Shown: positions 22,986 to 35,850, counted from the stretch's first letter. The stretch is DNA of 64,000 nucleotides from Brachynemurus nebulosus (GCA_035578155.1 JAPWDM010000001.1:163095498-163159497); one strand, 5' to 3'. Notes: generated by a model from the sequence alone, not told the origin. Program-made: numbers and translations.

Positions 22986-24837
22986 AAAACATTTCATTGG
23001 TCATTTCACTGTAGGTAAACATGATAAAAACGAAACCAAAATTCATACTGGTAAATTTAACTGATTTCAGAACCATAGTAACAATGCATTAAATAATAAT
23101 ATGAATTATACTAATTTATTTTCTTCGTTAAATTCGTTAAATTCTGAATAAATTTGTATTTTCTACATACAACTCAAAGTTCTTGCCTAAAAGCAATTTA
23201 ACTCCAAGAATTGTCAACCTAAAAACGTTTCAGCTTTGCTGTCGCGTTTTTGTCAGTTCTTCTCGTTAAATTGATAGGCAATAATTTTTCATTAGACAAA
23301 CCCAAATTTTTTCGAAAAAATTCGAAAAATCCTCTCGTGTAATAATAAGTGAGTATACTTTGATAAAAATTCTAAAACCTATTCATGATATTATAACAGC
23401 TATACAGGGTTGACAGATTACAGGATTAACAGATTTACACGCGACGCTGTTCGCGCAACGCGTTGGTATAAAATCAGTGAGAAATGTACAAGTATAATAA
23501 TTTCAAAGAACTTGCATTGAACAATCGTTTTTGCGTAATGCGTGCACATGCTCAAAACGGTGTTTAAATTTTCCTGAGGGAATGAGACATTTTCCTGGAA
23601 TAAAAAGAATTGTATGTGTATATGTCAAACAATGAACACAATAAAAGTAGTATTTTTGCAAAGAAAAGTGTTTTAATTATTTTTTAGCATATTCGTATTT
23701 TTTAGCATGTTAACATATTCTATAAATGTTAGACTAATTTTTTAAGCAAAAAAAGTCAAAAAACTTCATTTCACTTAACTTTTCTCTCTTAAGAAATTTA
23801 TACCATCCGACTATATTTGATTAGCCGTCACAGTCTCAGTGCCAAGAAATGGTGATTAATCGAAGTTTTACTGTGCTTTATTTTACATGTAAATATTGGC
23901 TATTGAATTGTAATATAACACTTGACCTTTGAGTACAATGTTTCAGTAGTTTTTTACATGATCACTAAACATCACTCAAATTAAATACATACTAATTTGA
24001 AGGTAGTGTACTTACCATATAATGCAAAATTGCCTTAATTTTTTCTACTGTATGAAAAAGTACAAAAGGATGCACAATATGTGGTTAGGAGTTAAAATCG
24101 GAATTGCAATTCAATACATTGAGTGGAAAAAAAACAACTTCAACTTACAATTAGGTAAAGTTTACAAACGCCCTAGCACGAATGTGATTGTACTTTGCAT
24201 TTTTTTCAATTTTTAATTTGATTAATTGTTAGATAGCTGAAATTATTTTTCTATAGTTTTTCTCTTGATTAATTGGAGAATTGCAAGGTTATTTGTGCGT
24301 CGTAATAAGTATCATTAATGATTTAAACAGCATTTTTTTTATATCTGCAAATTTTGTAAATATATGTTGCCGTCGTAAATAGGCACTTAATCTGAATGGA
24401 AAATTTCGAAAGATATTTAAAAAAATAATATGTGAGAGAAAAACAATTTCATACACATCCGGTTAATTAGATTATTATGAAACAATTTTTTAGAATTCTT
24501 AATCAGTTGTTAATAAAATATGGAAAAATATAAGAAAAAAAAAATAGTTTACTTGTCAACTAGGAAGTACCGATTTCAATTACAATGTATTGATTTTAAT
24601 TATTGTTATGTTAAAAGCTTAATAAATAAAATTTATAAAATGTTAATTATACAACTTATTAATAGATTAAAATTACATTTTTTTTAAAACTACACACAAT
24701 CTAATACAATGTAATCCAATTGTCATGTAATAAAATGTTAAAATAATTAAAAAAATTAGGTATAAATAATTTATACTTGAAATCTTGAATTTTATAGACT
24801 ACAATAAAAATAATTATTTTTTTTTAATTTTAATGGT
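22986..24837. other. No gene recognised
   Basis: AT-rich. TATAAAATCAGTG at 23466 resembles a TATA box, but the initiator-like word is too close for a real promoter. A 64-codon frame at 24022-24216 has no recognisable family. Confidence 0.35.
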
Positions 24838-25065
24838 TATATACCCGCGGCCGGCGGTATATGCTTGTGAAGATTTTCTGCAGTTTCCCTTCACGATTCC
24901 AGATGAATATCGGCATAGTTCCTTAAGAAGACGGCTGCAGACGCATACCTACTAAATCCTAGCCCTGACGCCACTTCCCTTGTCCTCCACCCACATCATA
25001 AATGTATAATGTAATTATAAAATAATGTTAATATAATAAATAAAAGATACAAATAATGATGTGGG
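24838..25065 (+). mobile_element. Probable non-LTR retroposon 3' fragment
   Basis: A GC-richer body (CCCGCGGCCGGCGG through CGATTCCAGATGAATATCGG and CTCCACCCACATCAT) passes into an A/T-rich tail ending in AATAAATAAAAG. ATGATGTGGGTGG follows, inverted to CCACCCACATCAT. The pattern suggests the 3' end of a LINE or SINE; no coding remains. Confidence 0.4.
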
Positions 25066-25290
25066 TGGCGTCTGTTATAGACTAAAAAAATGTCTCAAAA
25101 ATGGACGTTAAACACATTATTATTACACTAGCGGAAATAATTAAAGGATAAAAAAAAAATTCCAAGTTTTTAGCGATTTTTTGAATGGCTGTATCTTCGT
25201 GAAAAATGGTCGTATCGGAGTCGTAAGCAAAGCAATTTAAAGCTGGAAGTTTCTAGTTTCGAGATCTTGCGATAAAAAAGTTTTATGTTG

Positions 25291-25320
25291 TGCGCCACAC
25301 AAGGTAACATGTGTGGCGCA
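25291..25320. repeat. Perfect 10-bp-stem hairpin
   Basis: TGCGCCACAC and GTGTGGCGCA are exact complements around a 10-nt loop. Probably transposon-derived. Confidence 0.7.
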
Positions 25321-25736
25321 ATCCTAATAAATACACTGAAAAAAAAAAAATTTTCGAAATTTTTTCCGTTGTTTGTTTTGGTCCACGGACTTGGAAAAAA
25401 TTTTTCCGACTTAACCACCATATGGACCGGATAACTTGTTCATTCAGCTTTAATTTGCTTTCTTATAGACTTTTATATGACCACTTCTCGCTGAGATATC
25501 GGACTTTGAATGGAAAAGGATCATTTCGTCTTTGACCATCGACATTTCAGCAACCAATGATCACACAGAAAATTGAATGGCTGTTTTAAAAACTCGAATA
25601 AATTCTCTACAAGGATTAGCCATTGTTTTTTCAGAAAAAATTTTTTTTGCATACTTTACATGAATTTGAAAAATCAAGAAAAAAATATCTTTTGGTGGCT
25701 CTTTGGAAAATCAAGCGCTGAATTAAAAACTTCGAG

Positions 25737-26333
25737 AAAACCACTAATGTTAAGTGTGCCTTTTACAGTTCAATATACTCACAAAAACTCCACCGAGTTT
25801 CAGTTTAATCCATCCAGCCGTTTTTGTGTTTCATTCGATTGAATTTTTGAAAAAATTAAAGGATCATTTTTTTGATCTTAAACTTTCAGAATCTTCAACC
25901 AAACAAAAAAAGTTTTTCTCAGCTTTTTTCACATTTTTATCAATAGCAGTATTTAAATTTATAAAAAAAGAAAATTTCTTAGAAAATTTTCAAAAAAAAA
26001 ATTTTTTTTTAAAAATTTTTCCAAAAAAATTTTTCAAAAATTTCTTGAAAAATTTTAGAAAAAATTTTTTTTTTTGAAAATTTTCTAAGAAATTTTCTTT
26101 TTTTATAAATTTAAATACTGTTATTGATAAAAATGTGAAAAAAGCTGAGAAATTTTTTTTTTTTTATTTGGTTGAAGATTATGAAAGTTTAAGATCAAAA
26201 AAATGATCCTTTAATTTTTTCAAAAATTCAATCGAATGAAACACAAAAACGGCTGGATGGATTAAACTGAAACTCGGTGAAGTTTTTGTGGGTATATTGA
26301 ACTGTAAAAGGCACACTTAACATTAGTGGTTTT
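25737..26333. mobile_element. Foldback element: about 600-bp palindrome
   Basis: Inverted arms of about 275-290 bp start AAAACCACTAATGTTAAGTG and end with the complement at 26333. They share GGCTGGATGGATTAAACTG-like words near both outer parts and meet in an A/T-only centre at about 26035. Mismatches are few. The long frame at 25754-26077 is a by-product of A/T runs. Confidence 0.8.
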
Positions 26334-27344
26334 TCCGATGCCGGAAACATGATTTTTTGGGCATTTTTCGTGAATTTTGCCAAGTTCAAAAATTTTTGTA
26401 ACATTTTTATACCTTGTGTAGGTGTGACTAAATAATTTTTGTACCAAAAAATATGTAATTATAAAATTTATAACTTCAGACCAATAACAAAAAACTGAAT
26501 ATTTAACATAAACAATAAATAAATTTTAAAATGTATATAAAAATCTCATAATTTTACGGAAATCGCAAGTGATTTAACCGGTTGGACAAGAATTTCTTTG
26601 ACACTTTTTTTTTTTTTATAAATATAGCCATTAAGAATGCCAACTGGTAATAAAGAGTTATAAATTATAACTATGTATGCTTGTGAAAAAATCTAACAAG
26701 ACGCAATAAGTAGGTATAACTGTTACAAAATGTGGTTTATATTTTAAAAAAATTTTGGGTCAGAATGTAATTTATTCAATATATTTCAAACAAAAAATAT
26801 TTCCAGTATTCTGGTATTTTGTTATAATTAATAAGTTAATAATAGGACGTAATAACTACTACAATAGATATAATTTAAGGTTGTTATTAACATGTAATAT
26901 TACCTATTTCAAGTGAGGGAATTACTAATTAACTTGATTTTTTCTGTTTTCTAAATTTTATAACTGGGCAAATCCAAAATATTGACTGTTAATTAAACAT
27001 TCGTTTTGATGTATAACCCGCCATAACTCCCCAGTTTCACCGCCTGATTGTCGTGGGCCATGTATTATTTACTAACTAATGGTGTGTAGTAGCCTTTCTA
27101 CAGAATTTTAAGGTATTTGAGCTATGATTTCTGAGAATAATTTTAATAAACCCGTTATTAAAGGTGTTTAACTTCTTAAAAATAATGTAGTCCCAAAGAA
27201 TAAAATTTTAAACTATTGCAACCCAAGCATAAATCTTTTGACCACTTTCCATCAAAATCGCCTAACGGTTCGTATGAGAAAAAGATCAAAATATGATTTT
27301 TCAACAAATTTTTGAAAAGTCGTTTTATTCCTTAAATATGCAAT
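26334..27344. other. No gene recognised
   Basis: AT-rich sequence with no recognised gene or element end. Confidence 0.4.
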
Positions 27345-27580
27345 TGAAGACGTATAACTGAAGACATGAGTGAATGGAGGTGTTATGTAACATTCTTTCA
27401 AAAAGTCATTTTTTACAAAATTTTGGAATATTCTATGCTGAAGTAGGTATCAGATATTACAATTTTGCTTCATTACACCTAATAGTTTTGTAGAAATTCA
27501 ATAATAAACACATGCTATTGCAAGGGAAGTACCTAGGTATATATAAATAAAAACGCTCATTCGCTCATCTCTTCAATTGT
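27345..27580. mobile_element. Relative of the MITE at 31461-31724
   Basis: GAAGACATGAGTGAATGGAG followed by GTGTTATGTAACATT matches one end of that element. Near 27562 a degenerate TCATTCGCTCATCTCTTC may be the other end. The copy is clearly more decayed. Confidence 0.45.
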
Positions 27581-27896
27581 AATATGTTTGTTACATTGTT
27601 AAGTACTACAGCATACATAGCACTTTCCCATGATGGATGACTGACTTATATTCTGAAATAATAATATTTAAAGAAACCCAGAAAAAATTTATTAATAATA
27701 ACAAATAATTTCCAAAGAGAAATACTGCTGAAAAACGGCAATTTGTACTACTTAAAAATGCATGTGATAACTTACCAAATGTAAAAAAAAATTACTTCTT
27801 ATTTTCTCTCTGTTTCCGCAACTCTAGTTTTCACTGTAAGAGTTTTTTGGATGATGAATGTGAAGTGGCGAGCAGAGAGAAATAGATCCTCTCAGG

Positions 27897-28104
27897 GCCG
27901 GATTAACCATGGGTGCTGCCCTAAGCACCGTGAAAAATGCCACCCCTACCTTTGAAGAAAATGAGCTTGAAAATAAGAAAATCTTAATTTTTTTCGAACT
28001 TTCTCTTAAAAAGTAACTGACGAGCAAAAATAAAAAAAAAACGTCAATTACAAATCAAGTCAAAATCTTCCGCCCCTAGGCCATGGCCTAGGTTGGCCTG
28101 ACAA
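27897..28104. mobile_element. hAT-like fragment
   Basis: CAGGGCCGGATTAACCATGG at the left is typical of hAT-type MITE ends; the right side (CCTAGGTTGGCCTGA) pairs only loosely and no 8-bp duplication is visible. Confidence 0.4.
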
Positions 28105-29474
28105 ATACTTTATTTTTTCTTATTCAAAAGATTTTTATTTTTCTCAAAAAAAGTTGGATACCCTACTTGTAAGATTCAGAAAATAGAAAGAAAAAGATAC
28201 GTCAAGATGTTTGCAATATTACAATACATTTAACTGGTTAGGTATACAATTTTAAGAACCTGAGGCTATTATTTTGTTTCAAAATTGATGATTCTAATCT
28301 ATGCATATTGATTAATATCAGCTACCTATTTTCAAATTTGTAAACAAACATCTTAACCTACGTAACAGTTACCTACATACAATTTACGAAAATAAACAAT
28401 TTTAATGATAAATTATGCCAAAATTTTTATTGAACTTGTCAAAAATTTACTGAATTTCAATATAATGGTAGATGTGTAATTATATTAGCAACTGGCAAGT
28501 ATAACTGGCATTTGCATAATCACTTTGCTTGTTTGAATACATTTTTGTAAGAATTTAAAGGAGAGATGATTAAATTTTTATATCATAAAATCCGATAGAT
28601 AAAATGTCAACAGTGTAGAAGTCTTCCTTGCTCCCGAAATTCAGTTTAACAATAAGTAACTTTAAGGAGGAACGAACACCTAGACCTCTACAAAAGTGGA
28701 AAACTTGACTTTCAGAACTTTTTATTTCTTATTGTGTATTCTATTTTTAAAATGTGACATGTACCTAACCAAAAAAAAAAAGGTTATCAACATCTGATCT
28801 GAGAAACCTACCACGCAGCGGCCGCTCTAGCGTTTACGCCGCCCCGGGCAAAAGAGAATAAATTCCGTCCCTGTGTAAAATCGATGCCTTTTTTTTTGGT
28901 CGCTGGTTATAAAAATCCCGCCCTCTTTTCTTATTTTTTACACCGACGACCTTTTTTTTCCCTATCGGCTGTAAAATGCCGCCCCTTTCTTACAAAAAAT
29001 TACCACCCTCTAAATTTCCCGCCCTGGGCTTGGCAAATCTTTTTTTTACTTGTCACTTGTAAAATTCCCATCCTCTTTTTACAAAAAATTATAAAATTCC
29101 CGCCCTTAAAATTTGCCGCCCCAGGGAAATACCCGGGTTGCCCGCCCCTGGAGCGGGCCTTGTACTTAAATCTTATTATTTTCTGGAAATGAAATTCTTT
29201 TTTTTTGTTTTTTATTAGATACGCATTGTGAGTTTGCACTGTAATATTTACTCGAGATATTTGACCTATCGACGTTTTACTGTACAACGAACGTAAATAA
29301 TGATTCACAAAACGATGATCACATTTGAAAAAAAAAAACCAGGAAGCTGAAAAATGCTAATAAGGAGTTCGGTACTGTTTTGATACACAACAATTCTTAA
29401 TTCTTGAAAAACGCATAGAGATCAAGGATCATATCAATATAGTACAGTTTTACTATTTAACCATTAACATTTTA
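28105..29474. other. AT-rich stretch with a GC-rich degenerate repeat at 28815-29165
   Basis: The GC-rich part contains repeated CCCGCCCT, GCCGCCCC and AAAATTCCCGCCC words interspersed with T runs, resembling tandemly diverged ends of a CAGGGGCGG-type hAT element. The two overlapping frames of 102 codons are on opposite strands, and neither resembles a known protein. Confidence 0.4.
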
Positions 29475-29727
29475 CAGTTGACTCCCAATTATCCAAAGTT
29501 GTCGCGACCGAAGCTATCTCAGATAACTGAAATCTCGGATAACATGGAGGCTCAATGTATCTAGAGGTTATAAATAACCATACACATTTCTCTGACCAAA
29601 CAAAAGTGTAGTTCCTTGCATTAACAGTACATTAAAGTGATAGTACAAATACATATTATAATTATTTAATTTAAATCCACTGGTCACCTCGAATAATCCG
29701 AAGACTCGGATAACCGGGAGTGTACTG
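29475..29727. mobile_element. Tigger/pogo-like MITE, 253 bp
   Basis: Ends CAGTTGACTCCCAATTATCC and GGATAACCGGGAGTGTACTG are inverted and flanked by TA. The CAGT..CTCCC..TTATCC form is characteristic of Tigger/pogo termini. Confidence 0.78.
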
Positions 29728-30289
29728 TAATATGAAAATTATAAATTATGAATTTTTAAGAAAATTATTATTAAATATAATAAAAACAAACACAGAAACA
29801 CTGACTACGTTTTAAATATAAATAAAACACCTTTTATTGTTCATAAAATAAATCCCGTGGATGTTATTAAGATTTTTGCTACTTAAAAATTTAATATTTA
29901 CAGTGCTTCCAGTACAGGTAGCTACGTAGCGCGGTATTATGTTTATTTTTATTATTAATTTTAATAATAAACAATATAAACCTGAAAGCAATAATAATAT
30001 TTTTATATAAGATATTGTAATAAAAATGAAAATAGTAAAAAAGAAACGAGTATGAAGTTTTTCTATAATGTCTGCAAAGTTTAGGTAACAACGTTTTTTT
30101 TTCTTGTGTTATACGTAGACATAATACAATAGGGGACAGTGGCGATAAAAATAACATATGGGTAACTTGAAATATTAGAATAATTTAAAATAAACATAAT
30201 TGGTGTTAAGTAAAAAAAATATCTGGTACTTCAGGCAAGTGGAACTGTTATTATAGTTAGCAAAGCTTAAAAAATTTGTGAATTAAATA
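29728..30289. other. No gene recognised
   Basis: AT-rich; an 88-codon minus frame at 29891-30157 is low-complexity. Confidence 0.35.
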
Positions 30290-30794
30290 CAGCTGAACTC
30301 TTTTTTGTGCGGTGGATAGAGATCGCATAAAAAAATCGCACAAAAAAAATATATTTAAAAATATCATAATTAGTTCGATCCACCTTGCACAAAAAACTTT
30401 TTTTGTGCGGTTGGTCGGGACCGCATAAAAAAAGTTACATCGAAAAAACATCACTCAAAACGCTCAAAACTTAGAAATATCCTTAAAAGTTGCTTCTATA
30501 AACAAGATAAAGCAATAATTTACACGTAGAAACATTTTATTTCAATTTTATAATATTATGAAAATTTTGAAAAATACACCTTTAACAAAATTAAATGATG
30601 CAATAACTTATGTATTGATTAAATGCTTAGAAGCCGTTAAAAAGTATTTGTATCAAAGAAAGTTATTATAGTAATTGTTTAAGTTTCTTACTGTCTCGAC
30701 ATTTTGATTCACATTATGCATTTTAATGGTCATTTTTTACAAACCGCATAAAAAAAATCGCACAAAAAAGGACCGCAAAAAAAGAGTTCAGCTG
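30290..30794. mobile_element. pogo/Tigger-like MITE, copy 2 (intact)
   Basis: Ends CAGCTGAACTCTTTTTTGTG and AAAAAAAGAGTTCAGCTG are inverted and TA-flanked (30288-30289, 30795-30796). It is collinear in reverse with 3446-4396 minus that copy's nested block, and so defines the uninterrupted family form. Confidence 0.8.
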
Positions 30795-30854
30795 TACAAG
30801 GAAATTTCTCTTGCAAATTCTTGCAAATCTCTCTTACAATTTCCGAAAATTTTG

Positions 30855-30856
<2 letters not shown>

Positions 30857-30939
<83 letters not shown>
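30857..30939. repeat. (TA)n microsatellite
   Basis: About 41 uninterrupted TA units. Confidence 0.95.
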
Positions 30940-30942
<3 letters not shown>

Positions 30943-31460
30943 AAGGTCACTGGTAAAACATAACCGAAATAATTTGTTAGTTTTTCATAGAAAGTGCTAG
31001 TTCCTGTGTTTTTTCCGAATTTTTTGGATCCGCAGTTGAAAAGTTACAGCGGATCCAAAAAATAGTCTCACTTCGAAACGTATTTTTTCGCCAACGGGGC
31101 TTAAATAGAACAGTGCGGCTACATTTTACGAATCCTTTTGTAAGATGATCGAGGGCTTTAAAAAAAAATAAAGAACTTCGGGATAAAATATTTTTTTTTT
31201 TAATTTTAGGAAAAAAAGAAGAAAATAAGAAGAAGTATTCGATTGAAAAATAGTAACTACTTTTAAAGATATTTAAATAATTTTAAATTCCATGAATCGT
31301 TTTCGTGCTGTAAAATTCTCAATTTTAGGCAATGGAAAGGTCTGTCTTTAAGGCTACGTAAAATTCGCTCACCAATTACTAAAATATAATTCATAAATTT
31401 ATGAGAATTCTTCGGAATATATCTTTAAGCTATAACTCAATTGTAATATAAAATATTATA
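30940..31460. other. No gene recognised
   Basis: A short inverted pair TTTTTTGGATCCGCAGTTG..CAGCGGATCCAAAAAA lies at 31019-31062; otherwise AT-rich and featureless. Confidence 0.4.
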
Positions 31461-31724
31461 ATTGAAGATATGAGTGGATGAAGGTGTTATGTAACATTTT
31501 TTTTATAATTTTACAGTACAAACGTTTCACAGTTTTTATTTACATGTATATCCCATGCAAAGTACATGTTTATCATTGAATTTCTACAAAACCGTTTGGA
31601 GGTAATGGCCCCAAATTTTAATATATGGTAGGTACTTTAGTATAGGATATTTCCAAATTTTACAAAATATGACTTTTTGAAGAAAAATGTTGCATAACAC
31701 CTTCATCCACTCATGTCTTCAATT
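31461..31724. mobile_element. MITE with about 45-bp inverted ends
   Basis: ATTGAAGATATGAGTGGATG and its complement CATCCACTCATGTCTTCAAT bound the element; the inverted ends continue through GAAGGTGTTATGTAACATT. TA flanks both sides. A decayed relative is at 27345-27580. Confidence 0.7.
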
Positions 31725-32658
31725 ATCTTTAATCTCCTCTATTATTATATGATACTTAATACTGTAAAACTGTTTATAGAAATAATATTAGAATTATTCT
31801 GTCGTCTCCTAGCTCGTCTCCTGGTTGTCTTTCGTGTTTGTTGTTTATACTTTCTTGCCATTCAAAAAGTTCAACTAGTTTTTAAACTTCAATAATGCAA
31901 ATATTAAAAAATGACTTTTTCCTTTATTTTTTTTTTTTTTTTAAGATAAACTGTACTGTAAGAAAGTGTCTAAAGTAAGTTTTATTGTTTTTGAAATATT
32001 CATAACCTTTACTTTCTCGTCCATGTAGGCTATAAAGCGAAGCTATAGCTAGCTATAAGAAGGGAAAGTATAATCATACCAATTTGAAAATATGCGATTT
32101 TTACCACACGCTCATAATTCCTACAACTTTCAGCCTATGAACATGAAATTTTCAATGCATATTGCACAGGTCTGGATCTCGATTAATATAGGTATATATA
32201 GTAACAAAATTTTTTCTTAATTTCTTGAGGTACTTAGCCTGTTTTTATTTTGCTGACTCTTGAAACAGTTGTTACTACAAATAAAGCCTACAATTGTATT
32301 TTTCCTGACGATAAGATAAATTTCGAAAGTTCAGTTATAATCATAATTTATTTAATTAGTGAATAATAACGAAATGACACTATAAATTTAGCAACATTAA
32401 GGGGCTATTTTCTAGTCTAGAGGCTCGATTTTGAGGAGATTTTATGGGCGTAATAAAAAATAAACAGTAAACGTTTTTATATCCACTTTTTAACAGTTTT
32501 TATTAATATTTGAAAAATATAAAAATGTATAAAAATTTAAAAAAAATTCAAAATTGAAATCGGTACAGGCCGGCAAAGTGGGGACTCAAAAAAAAGGTGT
32601 GTCCTGGTTGATGTGATTCCAACCCTCCTGGTGATTTGAAGCATAAAATTTTAGCTAA
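31725..32658. other. No gene recognised
   Basis: Contains a hairpin-like CTATAAAGCGAAGCTATAGC stretch near 32030 between ACTTTCTCG and GGGAAAGT, probably repeat-derived. No coding support. Confidence 0.35.
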
Positions 32659-33445
32659 TCCTAACTAATATTATAAAATGCGAAAGTGAGATTGTTTGCT
32701 TGTTTGTTTGTTTGACTGGCTTTCACGCCTAAACGACTAACTAATTAACTTAAAATTTTGCACAGACGTATTTTGAGGAACAGAGACGGTTATAGGCTAC
32801 TTTTTATCTCGAGAAAATATTTAATTCCCGTGGGAAAATGCATCTTATACTATTAAACGAGCAATCTTTTCATTTGTTATTAATTAAATGTATTTTACAT
32901 TTTACAATAATAAATATTTCTATAGATACCACTAATAATAATAATATTTCTACCGGCGACTACTATGAAATTACTTATTTACTGTTCAAAATATTATTTG
33001 TATCCTATAAGGAAATAAACAACCGGTAACTATCCAGTTATCTTCAGTTCGTACATCTACTCTTCTTAACAAATTCCATACAGATGAAATTTCCACCGGG
33101 CCGGGGCCGGTCACCCTGATATTTAAATTATAACAACAGACAATTGATTAGCATGTTGTTAGCAGAAAGAACAATATACAACGATAAACATAGGTTACTT
33201 TCGACCCCGGGAAATTATCTAAATCCTGTGAGAAGTCTTATTCCCGTGGGAGAATATATTTAAAATGATATAAAAAAAGAATGCTATAGTCTATTTTTTG
33301 TCCGAGAAAAATATTTTATTTCTATGGGAAAACTCCCAAAAAAATGCAGTTGTCAATAGCGACGCGATGAAAGTACATTTTATACGATTTAACTAGATGT
33401 CATAATTTCAAAAGCCACGCGAGCGAAGCCGCCGGTAAAAGCTAG
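32659..33445 (+). mobile_element. Non-autonomous Helitron, 787 bp
   Basis: Starts TCCTAACTAATATTATAAAA after an A and ends AAAAGCTAG before a T. It has the widespread insect Helitron signature: ATGCGAAAGTG then a GTTT run near the start, and ACGCGAGCGAAGCCGCCGG before the CTAG terminus. Internal units with CCCGTGGGAAAA recur at about 32827 and 33243. The 63-codon frame inside is incidental; there is no Rep/helicase. Confidence 0.88.
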
Positions 33446-34888
33446 TTCTAAATAAACAAGGATGTAGAATTAATTGGACGTAGCCGATTTAAAAAAAATT
33501 AATTTTTTCACAAAATGGCGTCCATTTAAAAAAGAAATCACTTTTTCGTCTCGTTTTTTCAACTTTGGAATTTTTTTAAAAACAGTAAAAAGGTCGGACC
33601 AATTTTAAGTAAATCGGTGCATTAGAACTTGAGATATCATGTCAACCGTATCGAAAAAAGTAATTTATATTAAAAATTTGAATTTAACACTGAAAAGATA
33701 CACAGTAGACGGGGAAAAATGCCGAAGTGAACTGAGATCGCTCATTTTTGTATAAAAATGACCTTTTCATCACCAATATATACGATAATTAAAGTATTTT
33801 AACTCCGAAAATAATTCGAATTTCCGTAAATCATTTTAAAGATTTATTCTTAAAGGTCTAAACTTTGAAAATATGAAAGAAAAAAGTCGATTTTGTCAAA
33901 TTTCTAGACTATAATACCCCCTAACAAGCCACGTCATTTGGAATTTTATAGGAATATTTTTCAATCCAATTATAACAAATTAATAACTCAAGTAACGGTT
34001 AGCGCAACTAGTTAGACTTTGAAAACTAACACGCAATGTAATATACATAATGCATATATTATGTGTATTGAATATTGCAAGTAGTGAGTAATCAAAAATC
34101 ACTAATATGTGTAATACAATCTAATTTTATTGGGAAATTTAAATAATCTCTTACAAAAATTTACATTATATATATTGGAAAAAAAACTACAGTAGCTTAC
34201 AACCAAAGATAAACATGATTCTGTTTGGTATTAAATTAAAAAGTCTAACTCCACCGTTTGATTTTTAGTGTAAGATATTGTAACTTTATTTAAACTAATA
34301 TGTACATAATTGACATTATAAAATGTCCTTAATGGTTTTTAATTTTGATATAGAATCTGGAAACTTTTTAAAAAGGAATATTTAATTTCAAGAATTATAT
34401 TTGATCACATTTCGGAAAAAGATTATTAAATGAACGTCACGAATGGGTAAATCTAATATCTAAAAAAAAATATTGCAAGGAAAAATTAATTTTCAATTTT
34501 ATTGGAAATAAAATATGTTATTTGTTACAGAAAAAAATTGAACCATGTTATGAATACCACTCGTATATATTAAATATCTAAATATAAAATGGTACTGAAT
34601 TACATGAATTTCGTTCTTGTTTAAAAGTGCATTTGCATTTTTTACAATTTCGGTTAACTCTTTGTGAGATGGCCAAATATTTTATGTTAAATGATCGGCA
34701 ATGAAAGTGTTAAACACAGTAAGTTTAGAATAGTTTAAGAAAAAAAAGTTGGGCTCGCAAAATTAGGGTTCCGCACAGTGAAGAGTCAATAGACCAAATT
34801 AAACTATTTCTTAAAATTTATGTATATATTATATTTAAATATTATTCCAATTTTCTTGGGATAATTAAAAAACGCATAAATAGTCTTA
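33446..34888. other. No gene recognised
   Basis: AT-rich. A CCGCACAGTGAAGAGTC segment after AGGGTT at 34768 resembles the start of repeats related to the one ending CGAAACCCTA near 35835. Confidence 0.35.
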
Positions 34889-35551
34889 CACTGCACAGTG
34901 ATCCAATTTACAAAAAACCGGACAAAAATCAAAAATTAGTTTTATTCAAACAAAAGATGGTACATAAAGGTTTTCAGGGTCGCTGATTATGAATATGAAG
35001 TGAGACACGAAAAAACTGAAACTGGTGTAAAAAACGAAAGGGCACTATCGGGCGAGAATTTTGTTTTTTAAAATAATCTACATACTTCATACTTTGTTGC
35101 AAAAAAAAGCAAACCATCCAACTCGATCAAACTCAAACTATTTCTTATAAATAAACACATTAATAATGCAATATTTCTCTGTAATAAGTACACCCTATAG
35201 AAATACTAAATTATCCTTTACCACATGTCCACAATGATTAAGTACCTTCATTTTCAACTTCCATCACTTTTGATTTCAAAAACACATTTGCAAACAAAAA
35301 TTATTAATGAACAACTAGAAAATGTGGACGAGACCGGTGCTCAGTTAGCTGTGCACCGGTCTCGTCCACAGTGCAGTGTGCTTTGACCTTCCCTTATCTG
35401 GTAATGCAGACGGTAAAATGGACTGTTGGTTTGCACTGAGGTGCAGTGATGTGCCCCTTACGGTATTACGGGGTAATAAGTTTAAAATTATAAACTTCAC
35501 TTTTCTCATTTTTGTCCGCTTTTTTTTTGGAAATTGGATCACTGTGCATTG
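34889..35551. mobile_element. TA-flanked MITE carrying a GC-rich hairpin
   Basis: Ends CACTGCACAGTGATCCAATT and AATTGGATCACTGTGCATTG are inverted and flanked by TA. Its interior includes the long perfect hairpin at 35323-35370. Overlapping 65- and 72-codon frames on opposite strands are not conserved genes. Confidence 0.7.
35323..35370. repeat. Perfect 18-bp-stem hairpin
   Basis: TGTGGACGAGACCGGTGC (35323-35340) and GCACCGGTCTCGTCCACA (35353-35370) are exact complements around a 12-nt loop. The GC-rich stem contrasts with the surroundings, which could mean a recent local inversion/duplication or a transcribed hairpin. Confidence 0.9.
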
Positions 35552-35639
35552 TACTGAAATATTAGTCAGTACGTTGTCTATTATTTTTATTTAAAATTTC
35601 CATTTGTTAGTTAAAATAGTTTTTTTTTTTTAGTATAAC

Positions 35640-35850
35640 TATATGACGCTGCCAAAAAAAGCCGCATTTTTTTCCCAATTGGTGATTGGCAATTACGTCA
35701 TCAAAGCTTAACATTACGCTAAATTTCATTACGCTAAGTTACATAGTTTTCGAGAAAAATCTCCGTGACGGACGAACGGGCGGACAAGACAGTGACCTTA
35801 TAAAAATTCCGTTTTTCCTTTTAAAGTACGAAACCCTAAAAATGAGTTAC
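35640..35850. repeat. Insect interspersed repeat tail (GGGTTTCG/CGAAACCCT type)
   Basis: CGTGACGGACGAACGGGCGGACAAG, AGTGACCTTATAAAAATTCCG and TACGAAACCCTAAAAA in this order match a very common insect repeat tail, class unsure. The 68-codon frame is part of it. Confidence 0.5.

Noticed and set aside
23459..23480. TATAAAATCAGTG as a promoter
   Set aside because: The initiator-like word directly follows the TATA word instead of lying about 25-30 bp downstream.
25754..26077. 107-codon Phe/Lys-rich frame
   Set aside because: It runs through the A/T centre of the palindrome, and its composition reflects poly-A/T.
28884..29308. Opposed 102-codon frames in the GC-rich repeat
   Set aside because: They cover the same DNA on both strands and follow repeated CCCGCCCT words; no domain is recognisable.
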